NCBI GenBank assembly: GCA_015501075.1
Contig: JADNYJ010000174.1
Coordinates: 1 to 64,000, forward strand
Direction of reading: 5' to 3'
DNA from: Gymnopilus junonius
Lineage: Eukaryota > Basidiomycota > Agaricomycetes > Agaricales > Galerinaceae
DNA length: 64,000 nt
Shown: piece by piece, positions 11,842 to 23,857 of the stretch
Layout of the letters: each line of letters starts with the position of its first letter
How positions within the stretch are numbered: the first letter of the stretch is position 1
Position numbers and translations under genes: made by a program
Notes under the pieces: generated by a model
Database searches by the model: none
What the model saw: only the letters and a program-made list of their open reading frames with translations
Told to the model about the DNA's origin: nothing

Positions 11842-13403
11842 ATGGTCTCTCCTCAAACAAAGCGTGCTGTACTTGACGGTGAGTTACACTGTAGCTTCGG
11901 AATTACCGGGGGACATGACAAGCTGATAAGTTTACTCTCAATCCCCAGTCGCACTCTTTCTTGCATCTCAAGTGGGCCATTTCATTTAATCTGTGCGACC
12001 CTTCATTGAGATCGTTTGCAAGGCAGCTTTATATTACACCATGCGGGTGAGCAGGCATCTTCGGAATTGCTTTCCTTGCCTCATTTCGCTGATTGAGCGC
12101 ATGTGCACAGTGGGTCTTGGATACTATATCTCCGGACAAGAAGGACAGCGCTGTTAAGGAGAAGCAGATGGAGGCTCTGAAACGATTAGGACATCATGAA
12201 CTCAAGCTCGACGAGTATGAACGTGTGTTCTTTTGCTTCTTAATCACCACAATGTTTACTCATTTGGAATTTCAGGCAAAGTTGCGAATGAAGTTATTCA
12301 TCCGGATGACATCTCCGTTACATTCGCAGGCAAGTTCCCCGACTTTCTCGTGCAGAATTCACGACAGCTTATCATTCATACAATAGACATTGGTGGATTG
12401 GATCCCATAATTTCTTCACTCCGCGAATCCGTGATATACCCCCTTCTATATCCAAACCTCTTTACCACGTCCTCTTCCCTTTTGGGGGCTCCCAAAGGTG
12501 TTCTTCTTTTCGGACCTCCGGGATGTGGCAAAACCATGTTGGCGAAGGCCCTCGCCAAAGAGTCCGGAGCAACTTTCATCAATATCGCTGCTTCTGTTCT
12601 GACGAATAAGTGGTATGGAGAGTCTAACAAGCTTGTAGCAGGCTTGTTCAGCCTTGCGCACAAGACACAGCCGTCAATTATCTTCATTGACGAGATTGAC
12701 TCTTTCCTGAGAGAGCGCACCAAGGGCGACCATGAGGTGACAGGCATGATGAAAGCAGAGTTCATGACGTACGTTCCCCGCGACTTCTTTCACTTGACAC
12801 CTTGCTAAAACAATTGTTCTTTGTTCTTTTCGTTTTGTAGTCTGTGGGATGGCTTACTTTCGGGCACTGATAGGATCCTTGTCCTTGGCGCCACCAATCG
12901 CCCAAATGACATTGATTCGGCCATCTTGCGTCGAATGCCCAAACGGTTCGGCATCAACCTGCCTGATCTTGAACAAAGGACACGGATACTCACTTTGGTA
13001 CGTTCTTCTAATCCTGCTGTGTCTACGTTGGAAGATCTGACCAATTGTTTTAGATGCTCAAAGACACCAAAGTAGCCCCTAATTTTAGCATCTCAGCACT
13101 TGCGGCACTAACGGAGGGACTCTCGGGGTCTGACTTGAGAGAATTGTGCCGGAATGCTGCCATGGTACCAGTGCGAGAATTTATGCGGAGTAATGAAGGG
13201 AACCACGAAGCCCTGCTGAAAGGTCAAATAGAGGTAAGTATCAGGTGCTGTGGATTTGTGTCGCTCTGTTGATATTGGCGTAGGGATTTGATCTACGCCC
13301 ACTGAAGATAGACGATTTCTTCGCACAAGACGGTTCAAGCCCTCTACCTCCAGTTTATGCTGAAAATCGATCACGACTAGACGACTCCGAGCCCCTTGAC
13401 TGA
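11842..13403 (+). CDS. MSP1: Msp1/ATAD1-type AAA ATPase of the mitochondrial outer membrane
   Basis: Extracts mislocalised tail-anchored proteins from the outer mitochondrial and peroxisomal membranes. Exons: 11842-11878, 11949-11971, 12023-12046, 12111-12222, 12276-12329, 12387-12768, 12841-12997, 13054-13233, 13284-13403. They total 1089 nt and 362 residues, the same length as yeast Msp1. A short N-terminal hydrophobic segment spans the small exons 1-3. Then come [15 protein letters not shown], Walker [10 protein letters not shown], pore-loop region KWYGESNK, Walker B IIFIDEID, sensor-1 ATNR, arginine-finger region RRMPKRF and [15 protein letters not shown]. Intron 5 (12330-12386) has GC-AG ends. 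The frame is intact throughout. It ends 138 bp from the convergent esterase stop. Confidence 0.95.
12330..12386 (+). other. GC-AG intron in MSP1
   Basis: The exon ends ...TTCGCAG and the intron begins GCAAGT and ends ACAATAG. Removing it gives codon G|AC (Asp) and restores the universally conserved DIGGLDP motif. No GT donor nearby gives that frame. AG|GCAAGT is the consensus for the U2-type GC-AG minority class. Confidence 0.85.
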
Positions 13404-13540
13404 GAATCTTCTCCGACACAGATGCACCACATGACCAATTCAAGATGTATTATACGCATTTCTCTGTAATGGCACCTAGACCATTGTATCAACCCTACTC
13501 AGCAGCAATGTCTGATAGCCTCCATTCAATTTGGACATAC

Positions 13541-15887
13541 TCAGATAGGGTTCGCAAGTGTGACATTGGTCAAGAATTGCATCGCTTCCTGTCTGTATGT
13601 ATCAGTCGTGATGATCAAGGGAATAAGCCCATCCAAGAAAGTGAGGAGTTGACGGTTCTTCAAATCATATTTCGGCCATTGGAAGCTGAGAAGGCTTTGA
13701 GAGTTGGGATTCAGAGTAGCAGCAAAGCGAATGAGGTAGTCTTCCATTTCTCCTCCGCCATACACGTTGAGAATGTCGGACGCATGGACCTTGCGCAAGG
13801 TCAGTCGCAGTTTAAAGCAAGGAACCAATGACCATACCGATCCGACAACTGGCAAAGCCTTCAATCTCTTACTGACTAAAAAGGCGCCACTTTAGCCTGC
13901 TCATTGGTGAAACCCGCTTTACTTACGGAATGCCCACACGTTTGGATTTGTAGGAAGAGTATTCTGCAAGAGCCACCGGCGGGGGGCTTGGAATACACCA
14001 TCACCCTGGAACGCCGCAATACGTTTAAATTGCGGAGTTATTGCGTTCAAAATACCTGTATCAAAAGGTGAACCCTGGGTAATATCCGCAGGATATAATT
14101 CAGCAAATTGGGCCAGGTCGTCTTCAGTGACGCCAGGGAAGAAATTGGTCTTGACATAATTAAGCAGCTGGGTGTCCGTACTGTGAAAGTTTTGCAAACA
14201 AAATCAGAATCAAACAAGTAAGGTTTTCAAACAGCCGGATTTACGTTACATTCAGAGTTGAGAGTGAAAAAAGGGTCCCTTCGTCGTCGCAGTCGCCTAA
14301 TTTGGAACAAATGAGGAAATATGTTGGGAAATTTTTCGATACCGTACTCACCTGTTATGTAAGGAATGTTGGCAACTTTTCCTTGTTGCACCAATCGCTG
14401 CGGATTGTCGGTAAGGAAAATTCCATCTGTACGAGGAAGCCAAGCAAGGTTCAAGGACTGGAAAACAGCATTTCATTCACGACGTAGGAAATGTTTCAGA
14501 AAGATACCACCTACCTGGTATGCAAAAATTCCTGGAGTCTGATTAATTGCCGACTTGAGCGTGGCATATGGGACTGTCCTCAGACAAGCCAGAGTATCCG
14601 CAGAGCCGGAACATCCAGTGTTGGCAACAATGGAGTCGTAGTATTTCTGGCCGTGTGTGATGTCGCCCACGGTATGGGCGAACCAGATTCCATAAAGGCG
14701 GCTCGGAATAGTCCTTCAGGGTTGCCTCCGTTAGACAGCATCTGTAAGGCAACAGAGATAGCTCCAGCCGATTCGCCCCAACTGTGTTTCCATGTTCAAT
14801 AGAAACCAAATACACCAATAGAGGGAAGAGGACTTACATGGTTACTTTTGAAGGGTCTCCACCAAATTGAGTAATGTATTTCTGTACCCATCGTAAAGCC
14901 TGTCGCTCTATAATTAACCGATTACCTTGCATATCGACAACCGCTCAACCATGTACTTACGATCCTGCAATCCTAGATTCCCAACACCAGCATCTTTGAC
15001 TTCTTGGCTAGCCAAAAAGCCAAACCCTGTGACTCTAAGGGTGGAATAAACAATCTTCCTAAAGATCTCTCCAACAAAGCCTTGTCACATACCTATAATT
15101 TATGCTGACATAGATAACAGGGTTTCCAAGTTCGATGGAACGCGATACGATAAGCCCACCATCATACCTGTTAGATCGCACAAGCAGTCAGGACATACGA
15201 CTGTCCAAGTATACCAAAGCCTTACAAAGACGGGTCCCCGAGCTCGAAACCACCTTAGGTCACCGGTAAGCACGCTATATAACAAAAAACATGGATACAA
15301 ACCTCCGAATATCCACTAAGTAAGAAACCTATCAATGTCACGATCTCGGAGATATGTTGGATAAACAACCCCCACTAATACAGGTAGCTTCGATGTTGGT
15401 GTCGCAGTTGCTGGTTTAACAACGTTCAATGTAAGGCCTGCCTTTTTCGTAAGTTTATTGGACCAAACACCCTACTTGTGTTACTTACAATCTTCTGAGT
15501 CTGGGAAAATCTGGCCATATATCGAGTTGACGAGGAAGTCAGCTACATTGGCTGCCAATCCCTGCACGATCGGAAGCTGCACCTCTTGCTGCGGGCAAGC
15601 CGGCCCAAAGCTTGTTGCATCGTGCGTACCACTATATGCTAGAATGGGCTGAGGTAATCGATAACGGAGGTCATTGACACTGGTTCAATAGTATTAGGTG
15701 CTAGCTAAGCGAGGAAAAAATGTGCATACGGTGGTTGGGCAAAAGGAATGCCCAGAAATTTGTCGGTCACTAAATCAGTCGTGCCAATAAATGTCCCGCT
15801 GTCGAGGGTGACTGTGGGCACGGCAGGGGCTGCAATCGCATCCGCAATGGCATGAACAATCAGAACGACCACGACTTGAGCACGCAT
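13541..15887 (-). CDS. Secreted type-B carboxylesterase/lipase
   Basis: Alpha/beta-hydrolase of the carboxylesterase B family, expected to hydrolyse ester substrates outside the cell. Start at 15887: MRAQVVVVLIVHAIADAIA looks like a signal peptide and leads into VTLDSGTFIGTTD and FLGIPFAQPP. Later exons give TSFGPACPQQ, DCLTLNVVKP, the oxyanion region WIFGGGFELGD, IYVSINYRVTGFGF, and the nucleophile elbow WGESAGAISVALQ (Ser; W split by an intron at about 14779-14840). The acid-residue region CDDEGTLFS and the catalytic-His region KVHASDILNVYGGGE follow; the end is ANPI. I count about nine short introns; exact ends near 15300-15365 are uncertain. An upstream in-frame ATG at 16070 is less likely because it would bury the signal peptide. 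Confidence 0.88.
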
Positions 15888-17156
15888 TGAGGGCAACCGA
15901 CGACCGAGAAAAGACGCGGCCAGTGGTCTTATAAAACCAAGCATACCCCAAATATGCCTCAGAAGCGAGGCGGAAGACATCACTCTTGCAGGAAGTTGTA
16001 GTACATTGATGATCATTGTATTGTTCATAGTCATGGCAGGTGCCCAATGCACATTTGCCTGTGTTTTCACTTATACATGTGCAAAGGGAAATTTAAAGGT
16101 AAGTTAAAGGAGCAGCGGTAAAAGCACGTCATGAGACAGCGCTTCCGGACGGGTTGACTCTCACTGAACGTCAGCGGCAAAGTTTTCCCGACATAATCAC
16201 AGCGTCGATTAATCCATATAAATCGCTGGTTCGGTTGCTATAGGCTGGAGCCGCGTTGGATTGTCGTCCGAATGCTCTCTGGCCGGAGGAAAGGTGTGAA
16301 AAATAAAGGATCACCAGATCAGTACATGGTGGGAGGTAGTGACGAGAGTTTCTCAAGATGAATAGAGGCCGCTTCACTAAGGGTGACTCTGTGGTCCCTC
16401 GGTCAGTTGACCTCATCGCAAGAGTGGATGTACAGTACATATGATGGTGGGAAGTACAAAAGGTTGAGTTCCGCAACTGACGGCGAAATTATCAGGCCGT
16501 GGATCACCAGTATTATGTAATCGACTTTCCTTAAGGAGTCGATGCTTCAAGGCGCCAACCTACCTTACGCCGTACGGCGCTAAGTAATGCCCGAGTCAAA
16601 ACATTCAAGGCATTGAAAGCGCATGTCGCCTTTCTCTTCACATATTACTAAAAATTTGCGGGCAAGTTTTCGGTATACTTAGACTGAAGATCAGGTCAAT
16701 AGCTTCGACAACAAGCCTAGTAAGACAGATCAGGAGAATAATATAAATGAGTTTAGGTCATCATCATCTGAAAAACATCAGTCGTCATACAATTTTATAG
16801 AACTCATTTTGTCAGCAATTGTGGGTCAAGTCATATGCAAAGGGGTTTCAAAACCTTCGCCGCAGACATACACTAAGGTGTTAAGAATGTATCCCCGAGT
16901 TTTAACCTATGATTATCGACAGTTAGATGTTCAAGCATTTTCTAGAAATAAAAAACTTTAATCGAATGGTCATTCATCGCAGGAACTTGAAGGGTTATAT
17001 TTTTGAAATTCGTCGTATTCTCTCAAATTTAAATATGACAGAAAAAAAACATCGAAATGATAGTACAAATTTTACAGGTAAATTGAATGATCAATCGGGG
17101 GAGGGGATTTGATAGGTTCATCCTCAGAGGTCCATGTCTCGTCAAACAGAACATAA
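15888..17156. other. Intergenic between esterase start and trehalase end
   Basis: 1.27 kb containing the esterase upstream region and the trehalase downstream region. Only short frames occur (the longest, 101 codons at 16171-16476 minus, has no recognisable domain). No RNA gene or inverted repeat was seen. Confidence 0.4.
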
Positions 17157-20100
17157 CTAGTCCCACAACAAACATCAGAGTCGAGTAAGAAGAGTTGCCA
17201 AGATAACAGTGAAATGCGAGAAATGATTTGGATGTGCTATACGTAGCGTTCGCACCAGACTTTGTCGTGCCTCCACTGCCAGAGCCATTGCTAGAGCTGG
17301 TACCAGAGCCGGGAACCAGTGGGTGTAATTAATAGATCAGGGCATATAGGTGAATCGATCACGGAACCGTAATTGCTTGCTACCCAAAGCAGGACTCCGT
17401 TTGTCCAGCCGAAGCCAGCCTACGATGAAGAATGAATAAATATACTGCACCATAAAGAACAGCATTTTAACTGACCTGGACAGTATATTCACCCCTTGAC
17501 CAGCCGAGTTGACATCAAGATTGGAGAACTTTTCGAACATCTGGCCAGCAGTGCAATCTATGAGTATCCTCCTCCTACGTACATGAGATGCCGTAACTTA
17601 CGTTGCCATTATTAGTGGTGCTCGAGTTACGTTCAACTCTGCGTCGGGCAACCTTGGAAGAATATTCGGGATCGATCCACCTGTCGCTTGCCTAAATGAT
17701 GAGATGAGCGCGTTGTTAAGTGCCAGCCAAGTCGTTGACAAAACACACTCACCAGCTGCCAAGATACTCGTAAAAACACGATTAGCTAACTGGCGTTGCA
17801 GCGCTTGACCCCAGCCCTCTCCAGCCTGTGCGTCCCTCCATTGGCCACGGTTTGTTGCCCTTATTGATATCAGCACCAGGGCCACTTGTAGTAGCATTGA
17901 TATCGTCGCTCCTCCTTGAACAGGTTGGCCAGGAAGCGCCTTTTCTGCAAGTCCGAGTTGCCCAGAGGGGATCAAAGCGAAGGTGGACTGATTTGAAGGT
18001 GGGGTAAGGAATTGCACCAGAGGTGATGTTACTCGGAAGCGCTCGAAGAGCGTTGAGGACGATGTACTGATGAGGTGGCCATGCATTTGGGGCATCCCTA
18101 TAAATATATTATGGTATACAATACGCTGCAAAATAGCAAGGACTTACCACTGTTGTCCAGAAGTTATGAACGTCGTAGGGAAGGTTCCGTTTATACCGAT
18201 TAAGCACCAAATTTACAGATGAGAAGGCAGAAAAATGCTGGCTGTTGAATTCTGTGCAACTTCGTCCGGGATTATACCACTCCAGTAAGGGTAGAAGGTC
18301 GCAACACTGAAGAATTGTTCCTGCTATTGGTGGTCAAGGGAAAAAATCGTAAAATGCCAACTAAATCGGCAACCAATCAAAGACTGTTCTAAATATAAGA
18401 GAAGCTATTTATATCCACCTTTGAAGAATCCCAGAAAAGATCCAAAATAGCAGCTTTGAGAGACTCGGCAGCAGCAGTATGTCTGCTGGCTGACGTGGTG
18501 TTAGCAGTGCCGTAAAACGACGCCATGAGAACATGGTTTTTATCTTTGAAAACAACACATGTGAGTCAAAGGAAGCGGACTAAACGGCGCAGGAAACACA
18601 CAAAGAATGCTATTCAAGTCAATGCCGATAGTATTTCTTACGTTTACGCTGTTTAGTCCATCATTCGGCGAGAGGAAGAAACGTGTGGTATAGTCCCAAC
18701 CACTTTCAGCACCGCTAGCAAGTTCTGCATAGAGTTCTGCTTTTGCACTGTCATTAAGTGCAGGGCTAACGCTATTGACAGTCGTATAGTCTGAGAGACG
18801 TTTGCTTAGAAGTGCCCAATTCCGAAACGAAAAAAAACGAACCGGCCAAGTAAGACTCAGGACGAGGAGCAGTGTTATTGACGGCATAGCGGAACATTGT
18901 GAAGGTCTTATTCGTGAATGGGCTAGTGACCTGGATAGAACGGTTGGCAGACCACCAAGCCAATTCTTTCTGTTGCAAAGGGTCAGTGAGCGCATCGAAA
19001 CGGCGCTAAAAACCTTACTTCAGCCAATGGAAGTGCGCGTGTCAGGATTCCCTTGTCACCACTTGCATCGATATATTTCGCCAGCATCTATACGCAGGGA
19101 ATCGTAAGATTAAAAGGCAGGCCAAAGCAAAAGAATGCGAACCTGAATGAACAAAGGAGGCTGAGACCTATTCAAATCTGGTTTATCAATAGCGGGTGAA
19201 TATGTTGTAATACCCATCTACTTGTTCAGGGACTAACTCACAATAAATGCGACCTCCATTCGGAATGAAACCAAATATCTCAAGTTCATCCATAAAATTC
19301 TGCAGGGTATCGTTGGCAACACTGAACAGCTGGGACTGAATCAATCCCTCAACGATCCAAAAGCTGTCCCAATAGTACTGTTCACGGAACCGACCACCTG
19401 ATCGAGTTCAAGTTCAGAATTGAAAATATGATGCAGAGCAGCTGGTCACAAACCGGGAACGACAAAAGTATGATTGAGAGGAATCAGTGTGCTTTCGCAT
19501 TTTCCGCTTGACCCACAGAGCGTTGACGAGTTTGTGCTCCGAATGAGCTGCGTCCAGAAGCCATGTACAGTCTGCGCAAAAGCTTTGGGAAGGGTCGCAG
19601 TGACATTGTTGAGGAAAGGCGGGTTGGGATTGAAATTCGGTAATGGAATGGCCTCTAATTCAAGACCCTCTCCCGTAAAGTCCGAATCTACGAATTTGAC
19701 AATGGCGCCATAAGTTGGCTGTGAGATATTTTGGAAGTCAGCGAGGATCGCTTGGGAACTTTTGCTAGTTGGCTGTCAGAGAGCATTTAAATTAGACTTA
19801 GGGGGCATTCTTGAGCTCCAACAAGGCATACTTTGTCAACGAAGGTTTTGTCATCTGGAAAAAGATTGGCCACGCCGATGGTTTGCAGCAACTTGGTTGG
19901 ATGTCAGCCCCAGATGGCGATGAAAGCTCATCAGATGAGCGAACTCACCGGCCCTGCACAAAAAATTTCGGATGGACACCACGCTTGCTTGGGAGGTATA
20001 GGAGCTTGCGATGGCAATTGAGAGCTCGAAGCAGCTGTTGCACTTGCAATTGCAGTAGACTCCGTGATCGAAGGCACCTCAGTGCTTAATGCCACAGGAG

Positions 20101-20170
20101 CAGTGGCAGATGACTGAGCTGCGGCCCCATGGAAGAGCAAAGCAGTAAGAGTTGCCGCTGCTGTGAGCAT
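17157..20170 (-). CDS. Extracellular/vacuolar trehalase (GH37), 3' half with several frame breaks
   Basis: Hydrolyses trehalose to glucose. The start at 20170 gives a signal peptide (MLTAAATLTALLFHGAAAQ), a Ser/Thr-rich linker and WCPSEIFCAGP. Spliced exons then read LLQTIGVANLFPDDKTFVDK, the GH37 signature PGGRFREQYYWDSFW (split by an intron at about 19395-19452), GFIPNGGRIYYLNRSQPP and SGWDYTTRFF. The second signature region is QQW|DAPNAWPPHQYI, and ATGGSIPNILPRL and AGFGWTNGVLLW follow. A Ser/Gly-rich tail and hydrophobic stretch near 17140-17300 suggest a membrane or GPI-like end. The 5' half splices cleanly. From about 18240 downward the homologous frame changes at least seven times by single bases, for example near 18216, 18190, 18006, 17760 and 17493. 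True stop unknown; 17157 is the first plausible one. It could be a decaying gene or a sequence-error region. Confidence 0.85.
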
Positions 20171-21368
20171 CTCGACGCGTCTTTAAGAGTGAAGATTTTG
20201 AGCAATGAACACACGGACGCTGCGGGGACTGCAGACCAGCCTGAGATGACAAACGGAGATCTCAAACGCCGCGCAAGGCAGACTACACCCCACTTTATAG
20301 TCCAGAGCAGTGGTCATGATGCACACGCATACTTATTGAAGAGATGACATCGGAATGGATTAGATCAAGGTCGGCAAAGTGGGAATGGATCGCAAGAAAA
20401 GAAGCGAGCACCAGGTGATCGTTATTCGAGCAAGACGGGGATGAAGTGAGCAAGATCATCTACTTATGATCCCATGATCCATGTGCACTTCGCTTCCGGT
20501 CGATCGTTGAGATGACGGAATTCGATCAAACACCTCTAGCTGTACCCCGCACCAAGCGTCTAAATGGTAGATGATGAACTTCTACAGTCCTGTGTTGTAA
20601 ATTGGATATATTTAGCAATATCAACAAATTTCGTCGTGCATTGCAGAACGATTTCTATCAATATATCATGAAGCATGCAAGGTAGTGGAGATACAAAGGA
20701 TCCAACGACACGAACAACTGATGGACGTCGGAATAGTGACAGGAATACCAAACCCGGGACTCGTGAGGCCATGCGGAACTAGTTACTGAAAGGCAAACAC
20801 AACACTTACTTAGGCTCACTATTTTCCCCACTTACACAACACTCACATCGCGTTCCCAGTGGCCGGAGGGCCCAACCCGAAACGGTACATATCCGAGAGA
20901 CACGCATGTCAAGTTAGCTCGCAAGCCGGAGCAAGGATCCTCGGTTGAAGAATCGGGGCCTCTCGTCCTGGACGATGATCAACATGTACTTGGGGCGAGT
21001 AAATGGAGTTGGACTCAACGAGAGAAGTCTTCTTCAAGAGCTTCCAGTCTTGCAATACAATCATGTGCGGGCGCTTGTAACGTTCATGCCAGTCATACAC
21101 ATAGGATGAAAGAAAAAAGTAGTATCATTTACACCTCGTGAGGCAAGTCGAAAGGCTGAACTCACATCGCAACTCCCAAAATTTAACCTCCATCTCAGGC
21201 TTGTCATCACGCAAAGAGAGAATCCATGCCAATGGCTAAGTACTATGCTACTCAAAATGCAAAGACTGACATGCTTCTCAGCAAACCATAGACCTAATAC
21301 CGCATAACGCACCTGCGCTCCAGTGGGAGACTGGCGTAAAAAATCTACCAAGCTACAACTTTTGGGGG
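20171..21368. other. Intergenic between trehalase start and RBM25-like end
   Basis: About 1.2 kb with no recognisable gene on either strand. The first 400 bp is the likely trehalase promoter. Open frames of 60-128 codons near 20560-21447 have no domain, and the longest overlaps the RBM25-like terminus antisense or out of frame. Confidence 0.4.
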
Positions 21369-23568
21369 CTAGTCGACGAGCATCTTCTCCGTCAAACAAT
21401 CCTTCATTGTAGGCCCATGCTCTCGAAAATGATCTGTCGCCACACACTTATCACAAGTTCGGCAGCTTCTTCCTCTAAGACCTAATGCAATCAATAGCGT
21501 TAGGACGTGGCAGCCAAGGTGACAAGGTGATAGACGCACCGGCTCCAAACCCTCGATGAGCTTTTGCGGTGATTTATGATCCTTTAGATGCTCGACGACG
21601 AACAAGATCAGATCTTCCTCCTCCATCTCCCCCAGATATTTCACCATCAAACGCTTCACCAATGATTCAAACTTCCGGTCAATTACCGTCTGCAAGCAAG
21701 ATGTAAATTGGTGATAAAAGCTGAAAACCAGAAGGATCTCACATCAGTTAAACCATCCCATCGGACTTTGGCTTTGAACAGGCTCTCTTTGTCGTTAGGA
21801 ACTGAATGTCGTATTCTCTCTAGTCTCTCCGCTAGACTCTGCAACACTGAAATCAAGTTTTACAAGTGGTACTCTCCGCTTCTTGATCGCATCTTCTTCC
21901 TCTTCTCGTGAGTGAAGACCATGGTCTTTTCCTTGGCAGGAGGCTCTTTTTCTTTCGCGGTTGGAGGCGCAATAGAGACGTTCAGACGGACAGGAGCTCC
22001 ATCGTCCAGCAGAAGACCTGCCTTTCGTTGTTCCTCGGCTAGAGCCTGCATTTCATCCATCTGTCGAGCCAAGAAATCTTCTGATTCTCTCCGCAGATTC
22101 TCAGCCTCCTGCTCTTCAAATCTACGGGATTTTTCATCTGCAGCTTGCTCTGCTTCAAGGCGTCGTTGACGAATATGACGCCATCGTACTCTAATGCCTT
22201 GTCAGGAATATAGCGTGCCGGAGAAAAACGAACTTGCCTATCCACATAGAATAGCTCATCACTTTCATCATCATCCCAGACATCAAGTCGCGCCTTGATT
22301 TCTACTCTATCGCGCATCTCTGATTCCTTCTGCGCATTCTCCCGGGCAATAGCCCTCTCGAGTGCTTGTATCCGAGTCCGTTCTCTGGGTTCGTATCGGC
22401 GTTCACGCTGCCCGAAATCAATTCTAAGCATAGGCTGAGGGCATTAATAATACTCACATCCTTGTAAGACAATTCTTCCTCCAGCCTTCTCTGTTCCTTC
22501 CTTTCAGCCTCCAGTTCTTCGTCTGTTTTTGATGTCTTCTCTGAATCATTGCTAAGTGGGTCCCTTCCCGCTTTTGCATCATCTGCTTTGACGAATCCAA
22601 CTGGTTTGTTATACCCTTGAGCGCCTTTTCCGAACCCTTCCGTTCTGGGGGAGTCTTGGCTTCCCTGCGGTTTGCCCCACTCGCGTACTTTAGGGCCACT
22701 GGGTGCACCCGTTAAAGATGGTATGCTCTGTCGTACGTCACGCATCTTTTCACGTTCTTTTTTTGCAGCCTTTTCTCGGAATTGTGCTATTTCTGAAATA
22801 ACAAGACCACGTTGTGTTTCTGGAAGATCGGCTTCTTGGAGGTCATGAAGGTGAGGAGGTATTATGTATTTCTCTTTGTCGATCAGTCCATTGTTAGCTG
22901 CATCTTGCGACACCCGGTTAATGTCAGCAACTAATTGGTCGATCTTCGCTTTTGCTTCCTGCTTCTTTGCCTCTTCGGTCTAAGGTATAGATTCTGAGGC
23001 CAAGTCATAGGAGTATAATAGAGGTCACTTACGTCAGTAGCCATTTGAGTAGCCACGTACGAATCCAAGAACATTCGAGTTTTCTCATCTGCTTTCACCT
23101 GTTTTTTCTTCGACGTAAGTTTGAAGTCACTCTACGACTGAGAGAAACGCACCAGTAATTTTTTATTAGCGCAACCATCTTCCAGAGCAGGTAACTCCAC
23201 GCCATTTAGCAGTGCTAAGGCCCTTAAAGCTCCTGATGGCTCTTCAAACTCTGCGAAGCCGAAGCCCTGAGGCTTGTTGGCTGGTGTAATAAGTCGCTTG
23301 AAGGATTTTATTGGACCGCATGCCTGTAAAGTTTATGTCACAAATGGTTGTCTTCAACCAAGCTCGAAACACGTACAGACAAGAGCTGGTTCAAGAAGGA
23401 ATCAGTGATACCACCCGATATCGAACCAACAAAAAGGGTTGCCAGCTTTTGCGCTTGAGGTGGCATATACTGCATCTGCTGCTGCTGTGCAAGAGCCGAC
23501 ATTGAGGGGCCTTGGCCGTAAGATGGCAGAGGTGGACGCAAACCGAGTCCTAACCGATTAGGTTGCAT
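21369..23568 (-). CDS. RBM25/Snu71-like splicing factor (RRM + PWI domains), several frame breaks
   Basis: U1 snRNP-associated splicing regulator. The start at 23568 gives a Pro/Gln-rich N-terminus, then an RRM with RNP2 LFVGSI and RNP1 GFGFAEF split by an intron at about 23375. Next come a linker with LVADINRVSQDAANNG, a long RE/ER-rich coiled region (RERRYEPRERTRIQALE, ARQMDEMQALAEEQRKA) and a C-terminal PWI domain (LFKAKVRWDGLTD, KRLMVKYLGEMEEEDL, FVVEHLKDHKSPQKLI). The domain order fits RBM25. One intron, 22237-22191, is GC-AG. Homologous coding continues only by changing frame near 21906, 21835, 21415 and 21395, each by one base; this is probably base-calling error, because the gene is expected to be essential. 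It is divergent from CCDC25, 289 bp away. Confidence 0.85.
22191..22237 (-). other. GC-AG intron in the RBM25-like gene
   Basis: On the minus strand the exon ends GTGGATAG, the 47-nt intron starts GCAAGT and ends GGCATTAG, and the next exon resumes as VRWRHIRQRRLEAE. Splicing there restores the acidic-to-basic RE/ER region; reading through gives an unrelated peptide. The donor context AG|GCAAGT is the same as in the MSP1 GC-AG intron. Confidence 0.75.
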
Positions 23569-23857
23569 TGTAACTTTTCTATTGCGCCAAAGGCGGTTTA
23601 TGAAAGTGTGATGTCAGAAATCTATTGATAACAATGTCGATAATCATCACGTACCTTTGGGGTGAGCACCTCCGTCCAAAGGAATGGATAAAAGAAAGGA
23701 AGATGGACTGCTGAAGGGGTCACTCGACAAGTTGTACACAGATGGATTATGTAATGTATCCGTCAAGATCTCTCACGCGCATCTGAAAATAGAACCCGTC
23801 TCTAACTCTGACCTATAGCTACCTCTTACCTTCCTCTGATTATTCCACTGGTTCACA
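23569..23857. promoter_or_regulatory. Compact bidirectional promoter, RBM25-like / CCDC25-like
   Basis: 289 bp separates two divergent start codons. No TATA box stands out. The spacing implies shared upstream regulatory sequence; this is inferred from layout only. Confidence 0.4.

Noticed and set aside
16171..16476. 101-codon minus-strand ORF between esterase and trehalase
   Set aside because: Low-complexity His/Ser/Tyr content, no homology pattern, no splice structure.
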